From Candidatus Rokuibacteriota bacterium (GTDB lineage: Bacteria; Methylomirabilota; Methylomirabilia; Rokubacteriales; CSP1-6): a DNA stretch of 64,000 bases. Within the stretch, counting starts at the first letter, position 1. The number at the start of each line of letters is the position of its first letter. Below the pieces are notes generated by a model. It did no database searches. It saw only the letters and a program-made list of their open reading frames with translations, and was not told the DNA's origin. The translations under genes and the position numbers were made by a program. Where the stretch lies: contig JAUSJX010000012.1 of the NCBI GenBank assembly GCA_030647435.1, positions 72,063 through 136,062 on the forward strand, given 5' to 3'. Shown piece after piece: positions 1 to 6,236 of the stretch.

Positions 1-19
1 CGAAGCCAGTCGAGAACGT

Positions 20-508
20 TCATCGGGCGTTCTCGTCGTCCGGGCCCGCGTCGCTGACGCGCGCGGGCTCCGCGCGCTCGAGCCAGATCTCGCCTTTGAC
101 GGAAGATCCCTCGGCGGCCGAGAAGCTGCCGGCCTTGAGGGTGCCGGTCAGGACGCCGGTGGGAAGGATGTCGAGGTGCGTGCTGGCCGAGAGGTTGCCG
201 CGCACCTTACCCGCGATGACGATCGAGGCCGCGTTGATATTGGCGTCGACCTGAGCCGTCTCCGACACCACCACGCGGCCCGACACGTCGATCTCGCCCT
301 CGAAGCGCCCGTAGATGTGGAAATCCCCTTCGCCTGTGATCTCGCCTCGGAGCGAAAGCCCGCTGCCGAGGACGCCACGGCCCGGATCGAGAGGGGCGCC
401 CACAGGTGAATATCCGATGGATGGCGGCGCGGCCTCTTCAGGCGAGCCCGCGAAACCCAAGAAGCGCCACACCCCGCCGATGCCGCCCGCACGCCCGGAA
501 GGAGCCAC
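20..508 (-). CDS. Bactofilin family protein (polymer-forming cytoskeletal)
   Basis: A 162-residue protein whose central part (about residues 45-140) is the repetitive beta-helix of bactofilins, with the GEITGEGDFHIYGRFEGEI type of rungs of alternating Gly and hydrophobic residues. Bactofilins self-assemble into nucleotide-independent filaments involved in cell shape or polar organisation. The N-terminal 40 residues are a Gly/Pro-rich tail and the C-terminal 20 are acidic and probably disordered, as usual for the family. The start used is a GTG without an obvious ribosome binding site, so the N-terminus is uncertain. It lies just downstream of the glycosylase gene on the same strand. Confidence 0.85.
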   Translation of the reverse strand: MAPSGRAGGIGGVWRFLGFAGSPEEAAPPSIGYSPVGAPLDPGRGVLGSGLSLRGEITGEGDFHIYGRFEGEIDVSGRVVVSETAQVDANINAASIVIAGKVRGNLSASTHLDILPTGVLTGTLKAGSFSAAEGSSVKGEIWLERAEPARVSDAGPDDENAR

Positions 509-517
509 GGGGCTAGT

Positions 518-1153
518 CTAAGTCGGGCGGCGGCCCAACCTCAAGGAGCTTCTTCGTTTGCTCCCTTGTCCCCTGCCCGGTTTCCGCCCGAGGCGCCGCA
601 CCTCCGCGTGGCGGAAGCACGAGATCAGGTGGTCGTTGACGAGCCCGGCCGCCTGCATGAAGGCGTAGCAGATCGTGGGGCCCACGAAAGTGAATCCGCG
701 ACACCGCAGATCGCGGCTCAGCTCGCGCGAGAGCGCCGTCTCGGCCGGGACTTGGCGCGGCGCGCGCCGGCGGTTCTGGATGGGGCTTCCGCCGACCGAG
801 CTCCAGAGATAGGCCGCAAAGCTGCCGTGCTCGCGCCGGACCGCGAGGAAGGCGCGGGCATTCCCGACGGCGCTCTCGATCTTTCCGCGATGACGGATGA
901 TGCCCGGATCGCGCAGGATGCGCTCGACCGCGGCAGGCGTGAAGCGCGCGACCCGCGTCGGATCGAATCCTGCGAACGCCCGGCGGTACCCGCTCCGCCG
1001 CCGGAGCACGGTCTGCCAGCTGAGCCCCGCCTGCGCCCCTTCGAGGATGAGGAGCTCGAACAGACGCCGGTCGGCGCGGAGCGGAACGCCCCACTCGCGG
1101 TCGTGATAGGCGATCTCGGGCTCGCCGCGGGCCCAGTGACAGCGGCGGCGCAC
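518..1153 (-). CDS. tag: DNA-3-methyladenine glycosylase I
   Basis: About 211 residues. It excises 3-methyladenine from alkylated DNA, starting base excision repair. The signature N-terminal block RRRCHWARG, the YHDREWGVP segment and LILEGAQAGLSWQTVL are those of the Tag family. The C-terminal region with GFTFVGPTICYAFMQAAGLV and NDHLISCFRH carries the conserved zinc-binding His/Cys residues. The proposed GTG start lies 5 bases after the stop of the upstream secreted-protein gene and puts the conserved Cys near residue 5, as expected for Tag. Longer in-frame extensions are low-complexity and overlap the neighbour. Confidence 0.88.
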   Translation of the reverse strand: MRRRCHWARGEPEIAYHDREWGVPLRADRRLFELLILEGAQAGLSWQTVLRRRSGYRRAFAGFDPTRVARFTPAAVERILRDPGIIRHRGKIESAVGNARAFLAVRREHGSFAAYLWSSVGGSPIQNRRRAPRQVPAETALSRELSRDLRCRGFTFVGPTICYAFMQAAGLVNDHLISCFRHAEVRRLGRKPGRGQGSKRRSSLRLGRRPT

Positions 1154-1158
1154 TGGAC

Positions 1159-1530
1159 TCAGCGGCAGTCGGTGTAGGGGGACGAGCCGATGTGGTACGT
1201 GTAACAGCGCAGGGCGGACGCGGACGGCGGCACCAGTCCCCCCTTCTTCTCGCGGGGCGCGCCCAGGCGAGGAGCGGGCACGGGAGCGCACTCGGTATGT
1301 GTGTCAGAGCCGACGGTGTAGTTGTGACAGGCGACCGTCGAGCCTTGGGGCGCCGAAGCGGGCGGGGCACAGGCGGTATGCGTGTCGGAGCCCGTCGAGT
1401 AGTTGGTGCAGTGCGCGGGTGAGTCCGCGCCTGTCGCGCCGGCCGGCTCCGCGCTCCCCGCCCCTGTCCTCGGCGCCGCGCACACGATGAGCAGGGCGGC
1501 CAAGGCCGAGGCCGGCAGGAGTCGGCTCAT
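1159..1530 (-). CDS. Secreted protein with three Cys-bracketed repeats
   Basis: A 123-residue protein of unknown function. A signal peptide is visible at residues 1-25 (hydrophobic ASALAALLIVCAAP). The mature part has three related units of the form C-x-x-Y-x-x-G-S-x-x-x-T-x-C: around CTNYSTGSDTHTAC, CHNYTVGSDTHTEC and CYTYHIGSSPYTDC at the extreme C-terminus. Each unit brackets a short turn with two cysteines, which suggests one disulfide per unit in the oxidising periplasm. The ATG overlaps the stop of the upstream membrane-protein gene (ATGA), so the two are co-translated. No family is recognised. Confidence 0.75.
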   Translation of the reverse strand: MSRLLPASALAALLIVCAAPRTGAGSAEPAGATGADSPAHCTNYSTGSDTHTACAPPASAPQGSTVACHNYTVGSDTHTECAPVPAPRLGAPREKKGGLVPPSASALRCYTYHIGSSPYTDCR

Positions 1531-1754
1531 GGGGCGGTCTCGTCGTGCACGCCGTGGCCCTTGGGCCGCTCCGCCTCGGCCCTGCTGGCGCGCTCTCGCC
1601 TCTCTCGCCTGGTAAGCTGCCAGGCCATGAGGCCAATGACGAGGCTGATGATGATCCAGCCCGCCGTGTCGAGGTTGACGATGAGCCAGCCCACCAGGCT
1701 CAGTGCGGCCAGGAGCCAGAGAAGGGAAGCGTAGCGCGACACGAACTTTTTCAC
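1527..1754 (-). CDS. Small membrane protein
   Basis: 75 residues with two closely spaced transmembrane segments (about residues 9-27 and 31-48, around WLLAALSLVGWLIV and GWIIISLVIGLMAW), followed by a highly charged Arg/Glu-rich cytoplasmic tail. The family is not recognised. It is the first gene of a short minus-strand run with the secreted Cys-repeat protein, overlapping it by 4 bases. It is the last clear host gene before the accreted region. Confidence 0.65.
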   Translation of the reverse strand: MKKFVSRYASLLWLLAALSLVGWLIVNLDTAGWIIISLVIGLMAWQLTRRERRERASRAEAERPKGHGVHDETAP

Positions 1755-1886
1755 CGCCCCGACTCCCCTTCCATCTTCCCCCCCGAAACTGGCCTCCCGA
1801 AACCGGCCTCCTGAAAATGGTGCCCCGGGCCGATCCGATGATCGTTACAACAGGCACATCGGCGGAATCATTCGTGCCGCGTAGCC

Positions 1887-1944
1887 TTCTCCGCGACAGA
1901 GAGGCCCGCAGCGTGACCCGGGGCCAGTGTACCATCGCCCATGC
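1887..1944 (+). repeat. Imperfect 58-bp direct repeat, copy 1
   Basis: Matches 4805-4862 with about seven substitutions and no gaps. It lies in the otherwise gene-free interval 1755-1947 between a host gene and the toxin gene. Both copies can be read as a short peptide frame, but the differences are mostly non-synonymous, so it is probably non-coding. It may mark the boundary of an inserted segment. Confidence 0.6.
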
Positions 1945-1947
1945 CGC

Positions 1948-2265
1948 CTAGCCTCTCGGGCGCGCGTCCAGATATTGCGTCAACTCGCGGTAGAAGTTTT
2001 CATGCGGGCCAACGTCGAGCATTTCCAGTGTCTGGGTCTTCGCTGTGAAGGTGTAGGCCACCAGGAGCTGCTGAGGCCCGACCTTGAGCTTCTCGACGCG
2101 CACACCCTTGAGGGCTCCCATCTTCGGCTCGCCGACGAGCGGATCCGCCATGATGGCCTTGACGACCTCGTCGATCTGCAGCTGCACCGGAGCCGGGAAC
2201 GCGCGCTTGGCCCGTGCGAAGCGAGGCGCTTGCACGACCGAGCGCGCGGGGGTGGCACTAGGCAT
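1948..2265 (-). CDS. RelE/ParE-family toxin
   Basis: 105 residues resembling the RelE/ParE superfamily. A helical N-terminal hairpin (LQIDEVVKAIMADPLVGEPK) is followed by the strand block GVRVEKLKVGPQQLLVAY and the final strand TLEMLDVGPHENFYREL. Family members are ribosome-dependent mRNA endonucleases or gyrase poisons; which applies here cannot be told. The gene overlaps the end of the upstream antitoxin gene by 8 bases, the usual antitoxin-first operon. It probably stabilises the accessory segment in which it lies. Confidence 0.8.
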   Translation of the reverse strand: MPSATPARSVVQAPRFARAKRAFPAPVQLQIDEVVKAIMADPLVGEPKMGALKGVRVEKLKVGPQQLLVAYTFTAKTQTLEMLDVGPHENFYRELTQYLDARPRG

Positions 2266-2575
2266 TCGGGACTACGCCCCACTGGTAGGGCTGCGCCAAC
2301 CCGGCCTTGAGCTCCGCCTGCGCCTCGAGGATCCCCTGGATCATCGACATGGGCAGGTCCGGGTTATCTTCGGCGATGGCGGCCAGTCGCACATAGTGCT
2401 TGATCTGGCCACCCAGCGAGCGGTCGCCCGAGGCAGCGCGCGCCCCGACGATCCGCAGCAGCGCCTCGTCGGCGCGCTCGAAACGCACCGACACCGGTCC
2501 CGCCTTCAACTTGTACCGTGCCGCCTTCATGATCATCTTCTTCTTCACCCCAGCCTTCTTGATCGTCACGGCCAT
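2258..2575 (-). CDS. ParD-like antitoxin
   Basis: 105 residues, first gene of the toxin-antitoxin operon. The segment SLGGQIKHYVRLAAIAEDNP resembles the ParD-like antitoxin family, which neutralises a RelE/ParE-type toxin and autoregulates its operon. The N-terminus is Lys-rich (AVTIKKAGVKKKMIMKA). The start has a strong AGGAGG ribosome binding site a few bases upstream. Pairing with the RelE-like gene supports the call more than the sequence alone does. Confidence 0.65.
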   Translation of the reverse strand: MAVTIKKAGVKKKMIMKAARYKLKAGPVSVRFERADEALLRIVGARAASGDRSLGGQIKHYVRLAAIAEDNPDLPMSMIQGILEAQAELKAGLAQPYQWGVVPNA

Positions 2576-2601
2576 GATGACCTCCTTTCCGAGATGACTA
2601 C

Positions 2602-2630
2602 TTTGTACTACAATTGGCAGCGCTGGTCAA
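2602..2630 (-). promoter_or_regulatory. Promoter of the toxin-antitoxin operon
   Basis: On the minus strand a TTGACC -35 box (2625-2630) and a TACAAA -10 box (2602-2607) are separated by exactly 17 bases. They lie just upstream of the strong ribosome binding site of the antitoxin gene. The interval also contains repeated GTAGT/AGTAC elements that could bind the antitoxin. Confidence 0.6.
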
Positions 2631-2868
2631 GGTTGCCCGACGACGCCCTGGACAGCCCCTTGAGCCAGGTAACCGGCATGTGATGCGGGTTTGAAGGGCC
2701 GAGCTCGTTCCCAGTGGTCGGGGGTGGCCCAGCCTCGTCAGATTGAGGGCCAGAATTCGGCGGGTAAGTCACGCTGGCTCGAGCCAGACGGTCGTAAAGC
2801 CTTGTCACATCACGCTGACCGGCGTGGCACGCCTCATGCGGTACTACGCCAGCAAGGGAGACTTCCCA

Positions 2869-3216
2869 ATGAAGATCCTCGCCGTACTCATGGTCGCGGC
2901 CGTCATGCTGTCCGGCTGCGCAATGGCGACATATGAGCAGCAAGCGCGATGCGCAAAGGTAGGCGGCGTACCCAACATGTTCAATGGTGATCTGTGTGTG
3001 CAGGCCACGCCGTCATACGGTCCTGGACTCGGTACCGTCATTCAGAACAGCACCGACTATGCAACGGGCGGCGCGAACCGAGGAGCGAATGGCGGTTTCT
3101 GCTACGGTTGCCAGGGCGGCTATGCCCCGCCCCCACCGCGTCCTCCGGTGACGTGCCAGACGATGCCTATTACTCCCGGGCACCCGGAGCGTGGGACAAC
3201 CACCCAATGTTTTTGA
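2869..3216 (+). CDS. Small lipoprotein
   Basis: 115 residues with a classical lipoprotein signal (MKILAVLMVAAVMLSGC), so it is probably anchored by an acylated Cys17. The mature part contains further cysteines and a Pro-rich stretch near the C-terminus. The ribosome binding site AAGGGAG lies 9 bases before the ATG. It is first of four consecutive small lipoprotein genes. Function unknown. Confidence 0.7.
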   Translation: MKILAVLMVAAVMLSGCAMATYEQQARCAKVGGVPNMFNGDLCVQATPSYGPGLGTVIQNSTDYATGGANRGANGGFCYGCQGGYAPPPPRPPVTCQTMPITPGHPERGTTTQCF

Positions 3217-3512
3217 AAATGGGAGCGGGTGTGGTGTTGGCGTTTCTCGTGGTCGGCTGCGCGACCGTGTATACGAATGGGAAAACCCGAGTGGACTATG
3301 ACAGAGACGAGAAGGCATGTCTCGCAGCCGTGGTCACGCGGCTCAAGGAGGTCAAGGCGTCGAAGCCCGAGGTATTTGAGCACCTCGAGGCAAATCCAGA
3401 ACTGGCAAAGGCCATCCTGGCTCACGCCTATAGTCAATGTATGGTCGCGGGAGGATGGAATACGGATGAAAACGGCATTACGTTGCCCCTTCCGTCGGTT
3501 GGGGCGCCCTAG
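3207..3512 (+). CDS. Small lipoprotein
   Basis: 101 residues with a lipobox (LAFLVVGC) after MFLKMGAG. The mature domain is helical and charged (RDEKACLAAVVTRLKEVKAS) and has a second and third Cys. It overlaps the preceding lipoprotein gene by 10 bases, which suggests coupling. A second in-frame ATG at 3219 would give a shorter signal peptide lacking the Lys. Function unknown. Confidence 0.65.
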   Translation: MFLKMGAGVVLAFLVVGCATVYTNGKTRVDYDRDEKACLAAVVTRLKEVKASKPEVFEHLEANPELAKAILAHAYSQCMVAGGWNTDENGITLPLPSVGAP

Positions 3513-3623
3513 GCGGCTACATGACGAACGATCCGAGTTTCATGGCTCCACCATGCGGTCAGACGTGTTACACCGCGCCCATGGCGACTTCCGCGAGTAG
3601 CTTCGCGATGGTGTGTCGCTGAG

Positions 3624-3851
3624 ATGAAGGCGTGCATCGGTCTCTTGGTGGCGCTGCTCTTGGCCGGCTGCGCAAGCACGCACGGCGAAACGGCGCAGTC
3701 TGCCGCTGACCGCGCGGCATATTGTGCGTCGGCTTCCGTGCCGGCGTTGGGGGTGTGCCAGACACCTGTTGGCGTGTACCCGGCCCCGCCGAGCTGGTGG
3801 GAGGGAATTCTGGACGTGCTGGCGAACCAGCCGCTGTGGTGGAAGCCATGA
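3624..3851 (+). CDS. Small lipoprotein
   Basis: 75 residues with lipobox LLVALLLAGC. The short mature part contains two further Cys and a Pro/Trp-rich C-terminus (YPAPPSWWEG). It overlaps the next gene by 4 bases (ATGA). The 110 bases before it contain no convincing gene. Function unknown. Confidence 0.6.
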   Translation: MKACIGLLVALLLAGCASTHGETAQSAADRAAYCASASVPALGVCQTPVGVYPAPPSWWEGILDVLANQPLWWKP

Positions 3852-4288
3852 TGCGGAGGATCATGGGCCTATTCGCCGCTCTCATCCTTGCCGGCTGCGC
3901 GAGCGTCGGCGGCCCGCCCGCTTCCCGATGGCAAGCCCTCGCGGACCAGGCGGCGACGGCGCTTCACGTCGGCCCCGTGTACGTTGACGAGCGGCCCTAC
4001 AGCACCAAAGGCGCGTACCGCTGCCGGGAAATGCGTCTGGAGCTGGGCACGAAGCGGGGGGATCCCCGCTACCTGTTGGCGCACGAGCTGGCACATCATG
4101 TCCGGCGTGATTGCGGCGAGAGCCTTGCAACCGAGATGGAGGCGAACGCGTTAGCCGTGACGATTCTCCAGGTGTGGGGCGCGACACCGGACCAAGCCGC
4201 GCGGACGGTCGCGGCGGCGTTGTACTGGAACCGACGCACGATCAACAGTGTTCACGATTACTGCGCCGAACTACGCGATTTGCTCTGA
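3848..4288 (+). CDS. Lipoprotein with HELAHH zinc-metalloprotease motif
   Basis: 146 residues: lipobox (LFAALILAGC) at the N-terminus, then a small domain with LLAHELAHHVRRDCGES. This is the HExxH zinc-binding motif, and the downstream helix TEMEANALAVTIL has Glu residues placed like the third ligand of gluzincin or ImmA/IrrE-like minimal peptidases. It would be a membrane-tethered peptidase facing the periplasm. Coupled by ATGA to the preceding lipoprotein gene. The substrate is unknown; the other three lipoproteins or an envelope target are possibilities. Confidence 0.7.
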   Translation: MMRRIMGLFAALILAGCASVGGPPASRWQALADQAATALHVGPVYVDERPYSTKGAYRCREMRLELGTKRGDPRYLLAHELAHHVRRDCGESLATEMEANALAVTILQVWGATPDQAARTVAAALYWNRRTINSVHDYCAELRDLL

Positions 4289-4762
4289 CGCTACCCGACG
4301 ACCGTGGACCCCCGCGCGCCCGCCGAGTGCGGGGCTTGAGAGGACGCTTCTAGCCGCGGAGGGAACGATTCAACGGGGTGTCTGCGCGGGGCTCGCTTCT
4401 GGTAGACTCCCCGCCGTGCCGGGTCTCCTCGATTCGCTCGAAGCCTTCTTGCAGGAGCACCGTCCCAGTAACCGCCCGCCTCGGGCCGCGCCGCGAAGTC
4501 CTGCGAGTGGCCGCACGAATTCACGATCTTGATGACCTGTCGTGGTTTGGCCCAGCCGATCATCACCAGGTGTTCGGAGTGGTGACTGTACGCCACGGGT
4601 AGCGGAAGGGAGGCTCTACTTCGACTTCGGCGGGAAGAGCAGCTATGCCGTGTTCGCCGGAGCCCCGGGCGCCGATCTCGCCATCGGGGCCCCGGCGATT
4701 CGCACGGTGTCTCAGGATCTTAGGGGTACTATGACCCGCAACAAGACTGCCGTGTCTAACGT
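4289..4762. other. Gene-poor interval before element A
   Basis: No convincing gene. A plus-strand frame from 4414 begins GLLDSLEAFLQEHR, which looks protein-like, then turns into low-complexity Arg/Pro sequence, as expected of a truncated or frameshifted gene. Another stretch near 4612 (EGRLYFDFGGKSSYAVF) also looks like a coding fragment. Both suggest decayed genes. Confidence 0.4.
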
Positions 4763-4779
4763 GTGGTGCCCCCGGGGTG
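4763..4779 (+). repeat. attL-like core of element A
   Basis: The 17-base sequence GTGGTGCCCCCGGGGTG is identical to 22112-22128, which is the 3' end of tRNA-Arg(CCT) (CCA, acceptor strand and part of the T arm). Direct orientation at both ends of the serine-recombinase element makes this the left attachment-site remnant. Confidence 0.75.
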
Positions 4780-4804
4780 GGCTGCCCGAAGCCGCCCCGT
4801 GGCG

Positions 4805-4862
4805 TTCTCCGCGACATGGAGGCCCGCGGCGTGACCCGGGCTCAGTGTAACATCGCCCGTGC
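4805..4862 (+). repeat. Imperfect 58-bp direct repeat, copy 2
   Basis: Second copy of 1887-1944, 25 bases inside the left end of element A. It could be a subterminal element of A-type insertions or a decayed gene end. Confidence 0.6.
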
Positions 4863-5024
4863 CATGACCGAAACCGGGCCGGGCATGAGGATCTGGAAGC
4901 AGGAGCAGGCGACGCAGTAGACTGATCGCGCGGGCTAGGCGCCGATTGATCGTCGGCGTTGAACGGGGCGGACCTCGCCGCCCTGCCCGCGATTCTTTCG
5001 AGGAGCTCCACGAGGAGGGGCGCG

Positions 5025-5498
5025 ATGGCGAAGAAGAAGGCGAAGGCCCGGCGGCGGCGGAAACTTTCCAGGCCGGGTTCCCGGATTGAAAAGCTCCTCC
5101 TGGCGCGCGAGAAAGAGCGCGCGGGCTGGGCGCCTTTCGGAAGGGCGATCTCAGAGGCGGCCAGTAAGGCCGACTTGCATCGCGCCGTGCTCGAGTCCGA
5201 TTTCGTTGCCGGAATGAACGCCCTTGCGACGAGACAGGCGGCTCGCGAGGCGCGAGGGCATCCACGGGCAAGTAGACGCCCGGGCACCTCGGGCCCACAG
5301 AAGGCAGGGCGCCGAGCTGAGATTACGCCGGAAGAATTTGGCCTCTATGCGAAAACGCACCCCATCACCTCCTACGGACAACCAGGAGGGATCGGCGACA
5401 AGGAACACGCCAAGCAATTGAGCGCCATCCTCCGCCGCCCCCTGACGAGACAGCAATTCAGGGGGGCTCGGCTGCGAAAAAAACACCCCACCGTATAG
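5025..5498 (+). CDS. Hypothetical basic protein
   Basis: 157 residues. It starts with a very basic segment (MAKKKAKARRRRK) that could bind nucleic acid and ends with another Arg/Lys-rich stretch. GAGGAGGGG lies 5 bases before the ATG, which decides the start over the longer reading frame from 4959. The C-terminal part (TPEEFGLYAKTHPITSYG) is not recognised. First gene inside element A. Confidence 0.55.
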   Translation: MAKKKAKARRRRKLSRPGSRIEKLLLAREKERAGWAPFGRAISEAASKADLHRAVLESDFVAGMNALATRQAAREARGHPRASRRPGTSGPQKAGRRAEITPEEFGLYAKTHPITSYGQPGGIGDKEHAKQLSAILRRPLTRQQFRGARLRKKHPTV

Positions 5499-5525
5499 GC
5501 GCTTCCCCCTAAGCGCTCTCCCCTC

Positions 5526-5606
5526 CTGTTCGGAATGCCTGTTCCGAAATCTGTTTGGAACAAGTGCGTTTACTCACGTTGACTCCTGCGAAGGACGCCG
5601 TATTTT
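5526..5606 (+). promoter_or_regulatory. Leftward end promoter of element A with triple operator-like repeats
   Basis: Three tandem imperfect copies of CTGTTYSGAA occur at 5526-5538, 5539-5550 and 5551-5562. They are followed by a TTGACT -35 box (5579-5584) and a TATTTT -10 box (5601-5606) with a 16-base spacer. The downstream gene is the small HTH protein, so this looks like the regulated promoter of the replication operon. The protein that binds the repeats is unknown. Confidence 0.55.
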
Positions 5607-5651
5607 GGACGCAACATGAAGGCCACCACATCGCGAACGCAGGAGGACGCC

Positions 5652-5846
5652 ATGCCGACCCCCGCTGACTTCCGCGCCGAAATGGCGCGGCGCAAGGTGC
5701 TTCGCTACGAGCTGGCCGCGGAGGTTGGTATCAATCCGGGGCGCCTCGGCGAAATGCTGAACGAGAGGGTCCCGATGCCGCCGGCGGTGACGCTGCGGAT
5801 CGTCGAAGTGCTCGAGCGGAACAAGGGACAGACGCCCAGGCAGTAA
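5652..5846 (+). CDS. Small HTH-like regulator
   Basis: 64 residues with an XRE/Cro-like layout: RKVLRYELAAEVGINPGRLG followed by EMLNERVPMPPAVTLRIVEV. Element B has a homologue in the same position (37607-37804, sharing GRL-x-x-MLNER-x-P), so this end-proximal regulator belongs to the shared backbone. The ATG at 5652 has AGGAGG seven bases upstream; the longer frame from 5616 lacks one. It could repress the promoter just upstream. Confidence 0.7.
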   Translation: MPTPADFRAEMARRKVLRYELAAEVGINPGRLGEMLNERVPMPPAVTLRIVEVLERNKGQTPRQ

Positions 5847-5915
5847 ACGTAGCCGCGCCCAGGGTGGCCGCCTCAGGGCGCGGGACAACCGAAAAGGACA
5901 TAGACCGAGGCGGTC

Positions 5916-6236
5916 ATGATTATGCCGTTCGGCATGCACAAGGGCGCGGCGCTCGGCGAGATCCCCACCGAGTATCTGCAATGGCTCACCGGCCGCGCCG
6001 ATCTCCGTGAGCCACTGAGATCCGCCGCGTTCAAGGAGCTACGCAAACGATATCAGGCCGCGGAGTTCCCGCAGCGGGCGTGTCCCGATTCGCAGCTCGC
6101 CGAGGAGCTTGTCGGCGCCGGCCGGCGCGTGCTCGCTAAGCGCTTACACCCGGATACCGGGGGCACGGCCCGCGATTTCGTGCGGCTCGGCGAGGTAAGC
6201 GAGTGGCTGGAGCGCGTGATCGGGAGCGCCTCGTGA
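5916..6236 (+). CDS. DUF3820-like protein
   Basis: 106 residues. The N-terminus MPFGMHKGAALGEIPTEYLQ is the DUF3820 signature of small phage and bacterial proteins of unknown function. The second half contains RRVLAKRLHPDTGG, resembling the HPD region of J-like domains but too short for a full one. The stop overlaps the GTG start of the primase gene, so the two are probably co-translated and functionally linked to replication. Confidence 0.65.
   Translation: MIMPFGMHKGAALGEIPTEYLQWLTGRADLREPLRSAAFKELRKRYQAAEFPQRACPDSQLAEELVGAGRRVLAKRLHPDTGGTARDFVRLGEVSEWLERVIGSAS

Larger units (their letters stand above)
1818..4779. mobile_element. Possible remnant of an earlier insertion at tRNA-Arg
   Basis: This segment lies between the last host gene and the left end of element A. 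It carries accessory-type genes only: a toxin-antitoxin pair and four small lipoproteins. At 1818-1830 there is a degenerate match (one base shorter) to the tRNA 3'-end core that bounds element A. An imperfect 58-bp sequence at 1887-1944 recurs just inside the left end of A at 4805-4862. Together these hint that 1.8-4.76 kb is a third accreted piece. No recombinase is present, so this is a weak inference. Confidence 0.35.

Noticed and set aside
4816-4920. 34-codon frame in the 58-bp repeat of element A
   Set aside because: No ribosome binding site, and the related copy at 1887 does not keep the frame beyond the repeat.
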